Of a stretch of DNA of 64,000 bases, positions 1 through 8,713 are shown in pieces. The stretch is taken from contig CP079108.1 of NCBI GenBank assembly GCA_019285715.1, positions 3,797,001 to 3,861,000 of the forward strand, in the 5' to 3' direction. The notes below the pieces were generated by a model. The model had not been told where the DNA came from, made no database searches, and worked only from the letters and a program-made list of their open reading frames with translations. The position numbers were made by a program, and so were the translations under genes. Numbering within the stretch: position 1 is the first letter of the stretch; each line of letters starts with the position of its first letter. This stretch comes from Sphingosinicellaceae bacterium. Lineage in GTDB: Bacteria > Pseudomonadota > Alphaproteobacteria > Sphingomonadales > Sphingomonadaceae.

Positions 1-11
1 CGGGAGATCGA

Positions 12-1385
12 ATGGACAAGCGCGGAACGCGGCTATCGTCGTGTCTTGCAGCCGCGGCTGCCCTTTGCCTGCTCGGCACCGCCGCGAGCGCCCGCGACTG
101 GGTCGTTCGGCCGGAATGGGTCCGGGCGCACGAGAGCTTCCTCGCCAGCGACGCCCTGCAGGGCCGGGGCAGCGCGACCCGCGACGAGGCCATCGCCGCC
201 GCCTATGTCGCGTCGCAATTCGAGGGCTTCGGATTGGCCAAGGCCCCGGGAATGACAAGCTTCGACCAGAGCGTGCGTCTCATCCGGCCGCGGCTCGACG
301 GCCACGCGCAGCTTAACGCGGGCGGCACGCCGCTGGCATCGCTATCGCTGCTGCGGACCTCGGGCGAGGTGCGTGGCACCCTCGGCGTGCTGGCGTCGGT
401 GGACGCGGCGCAGATGCCGAGCCAGCCCGTGATCGTCGTCACCGATCGAAAGGTCTCGATGGACGCCGTCTACGAGGCTGCCGCCGCGCGGAAGGTCAAG
501 CTGTTGATCGTGCACGAGACCGATGCGCCGCGGAAATCCTATGCTGCCCGCGGCAATGCCCCGCGCCTCGCGACCTATTTCGAGGGTGGCACACTGCCGG
601 AAAGCATGGCCGTCGCGACCTTGTCCGACGCCGACATCGACCGACTCGCAACCAGAGCGGGGGCCGCGGTCACCCTTACCCTGCCGCCGATCATCCGCGA
701 GCTCGCCTTCACGACCAACGCCATCGGCTATCTGCCCGGCACCGACCCGAAGGCGGGCGTGCTGCTGATCACCGCGCATCTCGATCACCTGGGGATCGTC
801 AACGGCGTCGTGATGCCGGGGGCCAACGACGATGCTTCGGGGACGACCGCGGTGCTCGAACTGGCGCACGCCCTCGCCGGGGGCCAGCGCCTGCGCCGCG
901 GCATCCTGTTCGTCTGCTATGGCAGCGAGGAGATCGGCGGCTTCGGCTCGCGCTATTTCGGTGCGCATCCGCCGGTGCCGCTGAGCGATATCGTCGCCAA
1001 CCTCGAGATCGAGATGATCGGCGCGCAGGACCCCAAGCTGCCGCCCGGCACGATGATGATGACCGGCTACGAGCGTTCGGATTTCGGCCCGGCGCTACGC
1101 AAGCACGGCGCGCTGATCACCTCCGATCCCTATCCCGATCAGCATTTCTTCGAGCGCTCGGACAATTACTCGCTCGCGCTGGAGGGCGTCGTCGCGCACA
1201 CGGTTTCGGGCTGGGCGGTAACGCCGACCTATCACCAGCCGACCGATACGCTCGGCAACCTCGACATCGCTTTCATGACCCGCGCGATCCAGTCGCTGAT
1301 CGTCCCGCTGCGCCGGCTCGCGAGCGGCGACTTCAAGCCGGCATGGGCTCCCGGCGGACGCCCGGCGCCGGAACCGACGCGCTGA
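12..1385 (+). CDS. Exported M28-family zinc peptidase
   Basis: Predicted metallo-aminopeptidase of the M28 family, acting outside the cytoplasm. The 457-residue product starts with a signal peptide (positive MDKRGTR, then a hydrophobic stretch ending near ASA, about residues 1-27). The C-terminal half has the M28 pattern: a TAHLDHLG metal motif (about residue 255), GANDDASGTTAVLELA (second metal Asp, about residue 275), an SEE catalytic pair in CYGSEEIGGFGS, and a late YHQPTDT metal His. A PA-like insert precedes the peptidase domain. It faces a TonB-dependent receptor across a 168-nt gap with converging transcription. Substrate is unknown. The family call is firm because all metal ligands are visible. 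Confidence 0.88.
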   Translation: MDKRGTRLSSCLAAAAALCLLGTAASARDWVVRPEWVRAHESFLASDALQGRGSATRDEAIAAAYVASQFEGFGLAKAPGMTSFDQSVRLIRPRLDGHAQLNAGGTPLASLSLLRTSGEVRGTLGVLASVDAAQMPSQPVIVVTDRKVSMDAVYEAAAARKVKLLIVHETDAPRKSYAARGNAPRLATYFEGGTLPESMAVATLSDADIDRLATRAGAAVTLTLPPIIRELAFTTNAIGYLPGTDPKAGVLLITAHLDHLGIVNGVVMPGANDDASGTTAVLELAHALAGGQRLRRGILFVCYGSEEIGGFGSRYFGAHPPVPLSDIVANLEIEMIGAQDPKLPPGTMMMTGYERSDFGPALRKHGALITSDPYPDQHFFERSDNYSLALEGVVAHTVSGWAVTPTYHQPTDTLGNLDIAFMTRAIQSLIVPLRRLASGDFKPAWAPGGRPAPEPTR

Positions 1386-1553
1386 CCGAAAGGATCACGA
1401 TCAGGGATCGCACCCGCTTCACGGGGCCCGCAGTTCCCGGCCCGTAGTGGACGAAATCGAGGTCGGGCCGGCCATCGCGCCGGGTATCCGACGCTCCTCG
1501 AGGATATCGGCCAGCCCGGCTACTTCGAAAGCTGAGCAGCCGGGCGGCCCGGA

Positions 1554-4010
1554 TCAGAACCGCACAGTCCCCTGCAGCGCGATCTCGCGGGGGCGCCCAT
1601 CGGCAACGGCAATCTGGCCCGGGGGCGAGAAGGTCTTGTCCGAACTGCCGACGCCGTAGCGCTTGTTGGTCAGGTTGCGCCCGATCAGGCCGAGCTCCCA
1701 GCTGTCGTCCTCGCGGTGCAGGCGCAGGGCGGCGTTGATCAGTACGAACCCCTTTTGATAGCCGACCGGGTTCTCGTTCTCCTGCATCCAGTAGCCGGTG
1801 GTGTAGCGCGCGTCGCCGGAGAGGCCGAGCTTGAGCGTGTTGGTCAGGGTGGCGTCGTAGGTAACGCCGCCGCTGACGTTCCACGCCGGGGCGCGGACGA
1901 GCGCAGTGCCGGACAGGTCCTGGACGCCGCCGACGCAACCCTCGGCCTCGGTTTCGCCGCCGTAGCAGGGCGCGCCGAGGAAGTTCAGGTACTTCGCCTT
2001 GTTGTAGCCGAGCGCGCCGCGGATCGCGAGGGCATCGGTGGCAGCATAGCTGGCGTCCGCCTCGATGCCGGTGGTCCGCGCGGCGGCGGCGTTGCGGATC
2101 GAGAACGCCACCGTCTGCGCGTTGAACGAGGTCAACTGCAACCCGGTGAACTTGTAACGGTACAGCGCGGTGTTGATCGTCAGCTTGCGGCCGAGGAACG
2201 AGCCCTTGGCGCCGAGCTCGCCGCCCTTGGCCTTCTCGGGCTGGAAGCTGAGGTCCGCGATGGTCTGGCCGAACGACAGGATAGACGGGTTCGAGAAGCC
2301 GCCCGACTTGTAGCCGGTCTTGTACGCCGCGTAGAGCGTGGTGCGCGATGTCGGGTGCCATGACAGCGTCGCTTCGGGCGAGAAGTTGTTGTCCTTGAAG
2401 CGCCCGTTGATCTGGATACCCGCCGGATTGACGATGCCGAATGGTGCGAAGTTGGCGTTTACGAAGGTGTTTTCGACAAGGGTACGCTTCACCTCCTTGG
2501 TCCAGCGGACGCCGCCTGCCAGCTCGAGGTTGGGCAGGATGTTGTAGATCGCCTGGCCGAACAGCGAGTAGGTCTTGCCGTGGTTGTTCGAGATCAGCGA
2601 CCAGTTGTTGTAATAGCCGGTGGTGGGGTCCAGGCCGACCGCGGCGATCATGCCGTTGCCGAGCGTGTCGCGTTTGGCGCTCTCGTAATAACCGCCGAGC
2701 ACGAAGTTGACCGGGAATTCGAAGCTCGTGGCGAGCCGGATTTCCTGCGAGAAGGCGCTGCTGTTGTCCTGATTCAGGCCCCAGACCGCGCCGAGCGCCG
2801 AGGCGTCGAAGTCGTCGAAGCCCGAGTTCTTGTACTTGTAGTAGCCGGTCACCGAGGTAATCGTCGCGGCATCGCCAAGCTTGTAGTTCATCGTCAGCGA
2901 GGTCAGGATCGAGCTGTAGTCGGTGTAGGGCCGGCCGTCCTTCGAGCCCGGATAATTGACCGCACGACCCGCCGGCAGCGACGCCGACGAACGCTTGCCG
3001 TCGATCTTGCAGTCGCCATAGGGGTCGGTGACGTAGACGCCGCTGGACAGGTCGAGGGTCGCCGGCTTGCCGTTGGGATCGGCGCACTTGACCTCGTTGT
3101 TGGCCGACTCGCCGCCGTCCTTGAGGCTTGACCCGAAGATCTTCAGGGTCGCGTCGAAGTTGTCGGTCGGGCGCCACTCGAGTGTGCCGCGGCCCACGAA
3201 CTCGCGGTTCTTCGGCGAGCGGCGATCACCGGCACCCGGCCGGATGAAATCGGGGTCGCTCGGCAGCACCAGCGGGCCGGCGACGTTCTTCAGATAGCCG
3301 TCCATCTTCTGGCCACGCAGCGCAATGCGAAAGCCGAGGGTGTCGGTGATCGGTCCGGATACCGCGCCTTCGAGGTAGCGCTCGTCGGCGTTGAACTCAT
3401 AGCCGGCGCGGACGTAGGCCTCGAGTGTCTTGGTCGCGCCGGCGGTGTGCAGCGAGATGACGCCGCCGGGGCTGTTCTTGCCGAAGAACAGCGCCTGCGG
3501 GCCCTTGAGCACTTCGACCTGCTGGAGGTCGAAGAAGCCCTGCGTGACGACCCGCCCGCGGCTGACCTGGAGGCCGTCGATGTTGACCGACACCGTCTGG
3601 TCGATGCCGGCGTCAGCCGCCGACGAGCCGATGCCGCGGATCGAGAACGAGGCGCCCGCGCCGCCGCTGCCGGTCTTGGCGATGATCACCTGCGGAACCA
3701 GTTGCCCGAGCTTGGTCAGGTCGTTGGCCTGGTAACGGTTGATGTCGTTGGCGCTGAGTGCGGTCACCGCGACCGGCACTTCGAGCAGGGTCTCGTCGCG
3801 CTTGCGCGCCGTGACGATGATGTCATCGGCACCGACGCCGGTGACCTGACGGGCCGGCGAAGTGGTGGCCGGAGCGGCACCGCCAGCCTGGCCGGGCGTC
3901 TGCGGAGCCGGCGTGCTCGACACGGCATCCTGAGCGGCGAGTGGCGAGGCCATGGCGGCGGACGCCAGCAAAGATAGGACAACGAGCTGCCGGGACGACG
4001 GCTTACGCAT
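1554..4010 (-). CDS. TonB-dependent outer-membrane receptor
   Basis: Outer-membrane active transporter of about 818 residues. The start at MRKPSSRQL is chosen because a signal peptide follows at once (LVVLSLLASAAMASPLAAQ) and the in-frame extension upstream looks non-coding. After a Pro/Ala linker comes a TonB box-like DDIIVTARKR, then a plug domain (TALSANDINRYQ, SIRGIGSS, VEVLKGPQALFFGKNSPGGVI) and a long beta-barrel ending in ALQGTVRF with the usual terminal aromatic. The substrate cannot be read from the sequence; this FecA/CirA-like subgroup is very expanded in sphingomonads and imports siderophores, glycans or aromatics. It is transcribed away from the PEP-CTERM gene's 3' end and toward the M28 peptidase. 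Confidence 0.93.
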   Translation of the reverse strand: MRKPSSRQLVVLSLLASAAMASPLAAQDAVSSTPAPQTPGQAGGAAPATTSPARQVTGVGADDIIVTARKRDETLLEVPVAVTALSANDINRYQANDLTKLGQLVPQVIIAKTGSGGAGASFSIRGIGSSAADAGIDQTVSVNIDGLQVSRGRVVTQGFFDLQQVEVLKGPQALFFGKNSPGGVISLHTAGATKTLEAYVRAGYEFNADERYLEGAVSGPITDTLGFRIALRGQKMDGYLKNVAGPLVLPSDPDFIRPGAGDRRSPKNREFVGRGTLEWRPTDNFDATLKIFGSSLKDGGESANNEVKCADPNGKPATLDLSSGVYVTDPYGDCKIDGKRSSASLPAGRAVNYPGSKDGRPYTDYSSILTSLTMNYKLGDAATITSVTGYYKYKNSGFDDFDASALGAVWGLNQDNSSAFSQEIRLATSFEFPVNFVLGGYYESAKRDTLGNGMIAAVGLDPTTGYYNNWSLISNNHGKTYSLFGQAIYNILPNLELAGGVRWTKEVKRTLVENTFVNANFAPFGIVNPAGIQINGRFKDNNFSPEATLSWHPTSRTTLYAAYKTGYKSGGFSNPSILSFGQTIADLSFQPEKAKGGELGAKGSFLGRKLTINTALYRYKFTGLQLTSFNAQTVAFSIRNAAAARTTGIEADASYAATDALAIRGALGYNKAKYLNFLGAPCYGGETEAEGCVGGVQDLSGTALVRAPAWNVSGGVTYDATLTNTLKLGLSGDARYTTGYWMQENENPVGYQKGFVLINAALRLHREDDSWELGLIGRNLTNKRYGVGSSDKTFSPPGQIAVADGRPREIALQGTVRF

Positions 4011-4111
4011 TTCGGACTCCCCAAGGTCGGATTCGATTGATCCGATCCCTGGGGGAGCCCGGGCACCCTCGATACTGTTCAAACTCGTAGGTTGCGTACA
4101 TTCGGCAAAAC

Positions 4112-4131
4112 CTGCGGCAAAACTGCCGCAG
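4112..4131 (-). terminator. Inverted repeat, probable terminator of the PEP-CTERM gene
   Basis: Eight-base arms CTGCGGCA and TGCCGCAG are separated by AAAC. On the minus strand the hairpin lies 17 nt after the PEP-CTERM stop codon and is followed by GTTTT, so a weak intrinsic terminator is the simplest reading. It also lies about 100 nt upstream of the TonB receptor start, so an operator role is not excluded. Confidence 0.45.
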
Positions 4132-4147
4132 TCGAGCCTGCAGACCG

Positions 4148-4855
4148 CTAGGCTGCGAGCGCGAGCCTCGGCGTCCGGGTACGTCTGCGCATCGCCGTGC
4201 CGGTCATCGCAAAGCCGCCGATCATCAGGGCCCATGCCGCCGGCTCAGGTACGGCTGTCGCTGCGATACCGCCGACATAATCGAGCCGGTCGGTGCCGTC
4301 GGTAACGCTGGCGCCGTAGGTCGGGCCACCGCCGTAATCGCCGTTACTCCACAGGTTGACCCCGTAACCCCCCGTGATCGTGAAAACGATGCCGTAGATG
4401 TCGAGGAAGCCACCGTGCGCGTCATAGTCGCTCGCGGCCTGCGGTGAGCCGCCCGGGTAATATAGGCCGTCATACGACAAGCCCGGAGCGATGCCGTCCG
4501 GGCCGGGCGATCCGTTGAGGATCGGGTAGAAGCCGAAGCTGTGCGGAGCCAGAAGGTTGCCAGGGGTCGGATTGGCCGGGTTGCTGGGCACGATCCCGGT
4601 TATCGTCGCGTTCGAGATGCCGAGCGTCGAGTCGGAGAACGTCCCGCTGATCCCGGTGACGATGTAGGAGCCCACTGGATCGAATGTATTGGGCGATGTC
4701 CCCAGCGGCCCGGTATTGGGGTTCGCGACATAGGTTAGTCTGATCGAACCGGTTACCCCAGAGCCGCTGAGTTTGTAAGCGGTGTTACTCGCGTACGCCT
4801 GGGCGCTTGACAGGGCCGCGAGCACCAGGGCGCCCGCAAGCGTATGCTTCTTCAT
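4148..4855 (-). CDS. PEP-CTERM sorting domain protein
   Basis: Secreted protein of 235 residues with a C-terminal PEP-CTERM signal: VPEPAAWALMIGGFAMTGTA followed by the basic tail MRRRTRT. Such tails are known to be cut and handled by exosortase in envelope/EPS export systems. The start MKKHTLAG is preferred over an upstream ATG because GGAGG sits 8 nt before it and the signal peptide (ALVLAALSSAQAYA) begins directly. The middle is Gly/Ser/Thr/Asn-rich with no recognised enzyme domain. No exosortase gene is in the window. Function beyond surface or matrix localisation is unknown. Confidence 0.85.
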   Translation of the reverse strand: MKKHTLAGALVLAALSSAQAYASNTAYKLSGSGVTGSIRLTYVANPNTGPLGTSPNTFDPVGSYIVTGISGTFSDSTLGISNATITGIVPSNPANPTPGNLLAPHSFGFYPILNGSPGPDGIAPGLSYDGLYYPGGSPQAASDYDAHGGFLDIYGIVFTITGGYGVNLWSNGDYGGGPTYGASVTDGTDRLDYVGGIAATAVPEPAAWALMIGGFAMTGTAMRRRTRTPRLALAA

Positions 4856-5053
4856 GGTAAACAATCCTCCCAACGACGACTTCACGTTTATTGAGACGGA
4901 GTGTTAGACAGTCGTGGCTCGCTGTCAAACCTTGATTATTATTGCAGAACTATGACGATTGGGAGGGGTCGACATCGCAGGGTAGGCGCCGTGATCCCGT
5001 GCCGGTTGCCGCCGCCGGTCGACTTCAAGCCTCATTGCCTCAAGGCTCGTCCC

Positions 5054-8000
5054 TCAAACCGTCATCGACATGCCGCGATAGATCCGCGCCCGGTAGCGCG
5101 AGTCCTCGGCGTCGGGGATCGGCGCACCGGCCAGCAGCACGGCGCGGGCGAAGCGCCGGACCTCCTCGAGATGCTCCTCGAGATTGCGCGGCTCCTCCGA
5201 CCGGACCCGTCGGGTCAGGTTGATCTGGTTGACCGCGACCTCGTGGACCAGCCGCTCGTTCTCGACCGCGAGCGTAGCGGTGAAGGCATGCAGCGCGGTC
5301 TTGACGAAGTTGGCGAGCGCGAACGCCGGCCCGGTGTTGCCCATCGCCACGTCGGGCGTGACCAGCACCAGCTGGCAATGGTCGTACAGCGAGACCTTGC
5401 GGCTGACCCGGAAATGATGGGTCAGATTGTCCTCGATCAACTGCGCGAACTCGGGCGGCGTCAGCGGCTCCTCGCCGAACAGCCGGTCGGGCAGCGGCGC
5501 GAACGGCGACGAGACCACCGTCGTCGGCGGTCCCCACTGGACCAGCGCACGGTCCATCGCGTCCTCGAGGCTGTCGTCCGCAGCAACGAGGGTCTCGACC
5601 GTGCCGCCGCCACCCAGCTCCGCAGTGATCGCCGCGCCGGCTTCGGGCGTGCGGACGATCAGCACGATGCGCTCGACGGCGCAGTCGGCGAAGGCTTGCG
5701 CGGCGGCGGTAAGGTGATCGGTCAAATGCTCGCCGACGATCCACACAGTCTTGCCGCGCATGCGGTCGAGGCGCTCCTGCTTGGGGCTGCCGAACAGTTC
5801 GCGCTCGACGGTCGAGCGTTCGAGGCTGAGGCCGCCCGACGGCATGAAGGTTTCACCGCTGACCGCACGGTCGGCCAGAAAGAACACTGTCGCCTGCGCG
5901 ACCTCGCCCTCGGTCGGCATGCGGCCGAGATTGAGCAGCGAGGTAACCCCCGCGCCGACCTTGGTCGCCTCCGCCGCGACCTTGGCCTCGGGTAGCCACG
6001 GCTTGTCGCCGACCGGAACCCTCAGCAGCCAGCCGCCGTTCGCGTCCGCCGTGTCGGGGCGGTCGCGCCAGGTCGCGGCGTCACGGAGATAGCCGCCGAG
6101 GCGCAGGCGCTTGACCAGCCGCGCGGCGATCTCGCGGGTCAGGATGAAACGGTCCCAGGTGCAGGTATCGTCCCCCTCCTGCGCGCAGGCGAGCGCCAGG
6201 TCGCGAAGCTCGCGCGGGTTGTCGGTGTCATGCGCGATCCGCACGCTGTCGTTGCGCGACAGGCGACCGAGCACGGTCTCGACCGGGATGCCGCGTCGGA
6301 CCGCCCGGACGACCGCCGAGTGGACCGCGTTCAGCCGCTTGTTCTCGAGGATCAGCCGCCCGCGCCGTTCGAACAGCCCCGGCTTGCCGCCGGTGCCGCC
6401 GAGCCGGTCGCCGTCGACGGGACCGGGCGCAATCGCATTGATCTGCACCTCGGGCCCGAGCGAACGCGCCATCGCCTCCGCCATCGCGCGCTGGCCGGCT
6501 TTCGACACGGCATAGTCGGCGCGGTTCGGGTAGGCGACGGCGAGGTGCTTCTCGCCGCCGAAGTAGCTGGAGACGTTGAGGATATAGCCCGACCCCTGCG
6601 CCTTCATGCGCGGCACGACGGCGTGCGCGAGGACGTAGTTCGAGATCAGATTGGCATCGAGCGTCCGCCGCCACGCATCGACGTCCATGTCGACGACCAT
6701 CTCCTCGGCCCCCGAAATCCCGGCGTTGTTGATGAGGTAGTCGATGCGCCCAAACGCGGCGATGGTCGCGTCGACCGCGCCGGCCAGCGCTGCGTGGTCG
6801 CTGACGTCGATGCCCGACAGCGTTCGCACGCGCCGTTCGACACCGGAAAATCCGATGTCCTCGAGTTCGCCGACGATCCGCGCGCGCATGGTCGCCAGCT
6901 CGGTCTCGCGCCGCGCCACGAGCATGACCCGGGCGCCGGCCAGCGCCAGCAGCCGTGCCACCTGCCCGCCAATGCCCGCGGATCCGCCGGTGATCAGCGC
7001 GACCTTGCCGAGGTGGAGCCCGGTGATGTTCTCGGCGAACCCGACCATCGCGACGCGCGCGCCGGTGGCTTCGCCGATCGACGGCGGCAAGTGCAGGCTG
7101 ATCGGCTCGATGCGACGCTCCTTGAGCAGGATGCGCGCGCACTGCCCGGCCGTGAAGCGGATGTTCTCCGACTCCGCGTTGCCGCTGCGGACGATCTGGT
7201 TGCCCCATTCCGCCTGACGACGCCGTCCGAGCTCGACATCGACCGTGCTCTCGTCGCGCCAGACCCGGATCAGCTGCTCGCAGACCGCAGCGAACAGCCC
7301 GTTCCAGGCGTTGGCGCCGCCGTCGCTTGGGCCGCCGACGAAGACGAAGCGGGGGTCGTGGACGAGGCTGTCGTGGAGCTTCCAGTAGCGGGTCAGTGAC
7401 CGCGCCACCGCGACCGCGCCGGTGAGTTCGTCGTCGATGAAGCTGTCGACCTGCTCGTCGCTGGCGGCGTGGAGCGGACCGGTGAAGTTGTCGCTGCCGA
7501 ACTCCGGCAGGACGATCGCGCCGGTGACCTCGCCCTCGGCGGCGCTGAACTCGGCGAGGCAAGCTTCCATCTGGGCCGGGTCGGAACGGTCGAAGCGGGC
7601 GAGCGTCAGGCGTCCGGTGGCAGGGTTGGCGTCGAGGCGCTGGCGCATGATCGCCACCGCCGCGTCGCTGCCGAAGCCGAGCAGAACCGCCGCGCCGCAC
7701 GCCGCCTGAACCCGCGCGATCTCGAGCGCATCGTTAAGCGAGTCACCGCCCGCGACGACGATGCCGAGCCCGGCGCCGTCGATCGAGCGCATCGTCGGTC
7801 GCGACAGATAGGTCGAGCGCGACTCCTTCGGCACGCTCATGCCGTGCGTGACCTCGAAGTCGTGCCCAGTGATCGCGGCGCTCTCGTCGGAGCCGAGGAA
7901 GACGCATGTCGCGGCAATGTCGGGGGGGGTCGGCAGCGGCTTCGCGGCAGGTTCAGCACCGCCGCGGGCCAGCGCCATGATGCCGGTGAAATGGTCGGCG

Positions 8001-8713
8001 GTCGTGTTGGCGGCCTTGCCCTGGAGCTTGTCCATCGCCGCGAAGACGGTGCGGATGCGGTCGCTCTCGATCGGCCCGGGGAACAGCAGGTTGACCCGGA
8101 TGCCGCGCACCCCGAGCTCCTGCGCCAGCGTCCGCGACAGCGCGTTCATCGCGGCCTTGGGGACCACGTAGGCGGTCCTCGCGTAATAATGCGTGCGGCT
8201 GAAGATCGTCGAGACGTTGATGATCGAGCCGCCTGCCGGGATGAACTCCGCCGCCGCGCGCACCAGGTTCCACGCGACGCCGAGCAAGCTCCGCGCCGCC
8301 TGTGCCACGGTCTCGGTGTCGCCGTTCGCCAGCTCCTCGACCGTCAGCGGGACGCGCTCGAGCGGCGCCTTGGGACCGGCCGATCCGGCATTGTTGACGA
8401 GGATGTCGATCCGTCCGTGGCGCTCGACAACCTCGGCAATGCCGGCGCGCACGGAGGCGGCGTCGGCACCGTCGAGCACCACGGTCGACACCCGCGCTGG
8501 GTCGGCCCCGGTCGCTGCAAGCACGGCGTCGCGCGCCGCGTCGGTCCGCGCCGGGGTGCGCCCGGTCATCACCACGGTCGCGCCCTCGCGCAGGTAATAA
8601 CGGACGATCTCGCCGCCGAGGTTGCCCGCGGCTCCGGTCACGAGGGCGATCTTGCCGGCCAGGCGACCCGTGGTCTGGGCGGCGGTCATCGGCTCGAGGA
8701 TCGGAGCGTTCAC
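5054..8713 (-). CDS. mcr: Bifunctional malonyl-CoA reductase (two-SDR type)
   Basis: Reduces malonyl-CoA via malonate semialdehyde to 3-hydroxypropionate with NADPH, in the cytoplasm. The protein is 1219 residues from the GTG start and has two short-chain dehydrogenase units. Unit one: Rossmann loop TGAAGNLG at residues 26-33, NNAG, and YVVPK with Tyr/Lys near 181/185. Unit two: TGGSAGIGG near residue 573, NNAGISG, and YAVSK with Tyr/Lys near 733/737. This tandem layout and length match the Chloroflexus-type enzyme, in which the N part reduces the semialdehyde and the C part the CoA ester. The GTG overlaps the pcs stop as GTGA, which fixes the start and implies translational coupling. An unrelated fused SDR is possible, but the pairing with pcs makes mcr strongly favoured. 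Confidence 0.9.
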   Translation of the reverse strand: MNAPILEPMTAAQTTGRLAGKIALVTGAAGNLGGEIVRYYLREGATVVMTGRTPARTDAARDAVLAATGADPARVSTVVLDGADAASVRAGIAEVVERHGRIDILVNNAGSAGPKAPLERVPLTVEELANGDTETVAQAARSLLGVAWNLVRAAAEFIPAGGSIINVSTIFSRTHYYARTAYVVPKAAMNALSRTLAQELGVRGIRVNLLFPGPIESDRIRTVFAAMDKLQGKAANTTADHFTGIMALARGGAEPAAKPLPTPPDIAATCVFLGSDESAAITGHDFEVTHGMSVPKESRSTYLSRPTMRSIDGAGLGIVVAGGDSLNDALEIARVQAACGAAVLLGFGSDAAVAIMRQRLDANPATGRLTLARFDRSDPAQMEACLAEFSAAEGEVTGAIVLPEFGSDNFTGPLHAASDEQVDSFIDDELTGAVAVARSLTRYWKLHDSLVHDPRFVFVGGPSDGGANAWNGLFAAVCEQLIRVWRDESTVDVELGRRRQAEWGNQIVRSGNAESENIRFTAGQCARILLKERRIEPISLHLPPSIGEATGARVAMVGFAENITGLHLGKVALITGGSAGIGGQVARLLALAGARVMLVARRETELATMRARIVGELEDIGFSGVERRVRTLSGIDVSDHAALAGAVDATIAAFGRIDYLINNAGISGAEEMVVDMDVDAWRRTLDANLISNYVLAHAVVPRMKAQGSGYILNVSSYFGGEKHLAVAYPNRADYAVSKAGQRAMAEAMARSLGPEVQINAIAPGPVDGDRLGGTGGKPGLFERRGRLILENKRLNAVHSAVVRAVRRGIPVETVLGRLSRNDSVRIAHDTDNPRELRDLALACAQEGDDTCTWDRFILTREIAARLVKRLRLGGYLRDAATWRDRPDTADANGGWLLRVPVGDKPWLPEAKVAAEATKVGAGVTSLLNLGRMPTEGEVAQATVFFLADRAVSGETFMPSGGLSLERSTVERELFGSPKQERLDRMRGKTVWIVGEHLTDHLTAAAQAFADCAVERIVLIVRTPEAGAAITAELGGGGTVETLVAADDSLEDAMDRALVQWGPPTTVVSSPFAPLPDRLFGEEPLTPPEFAQLIEDNLTHHFRVSRKVSLYDHCQLVLVTPDVAMGNTGPAFALANFVKTALHAFTATLAVENERLVHEVAVNQINLTRRVRSEEPRNLEEHLEEVRRFARAVLLAGAPIPDAEDSRYRARIYRGMSMTV

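Noticed and set aside
4011-4235. Longer N terminus for the first TonB receptor
   Set aside because: The extension has no signal-peptide or domain character and would bury the real signal peptide.
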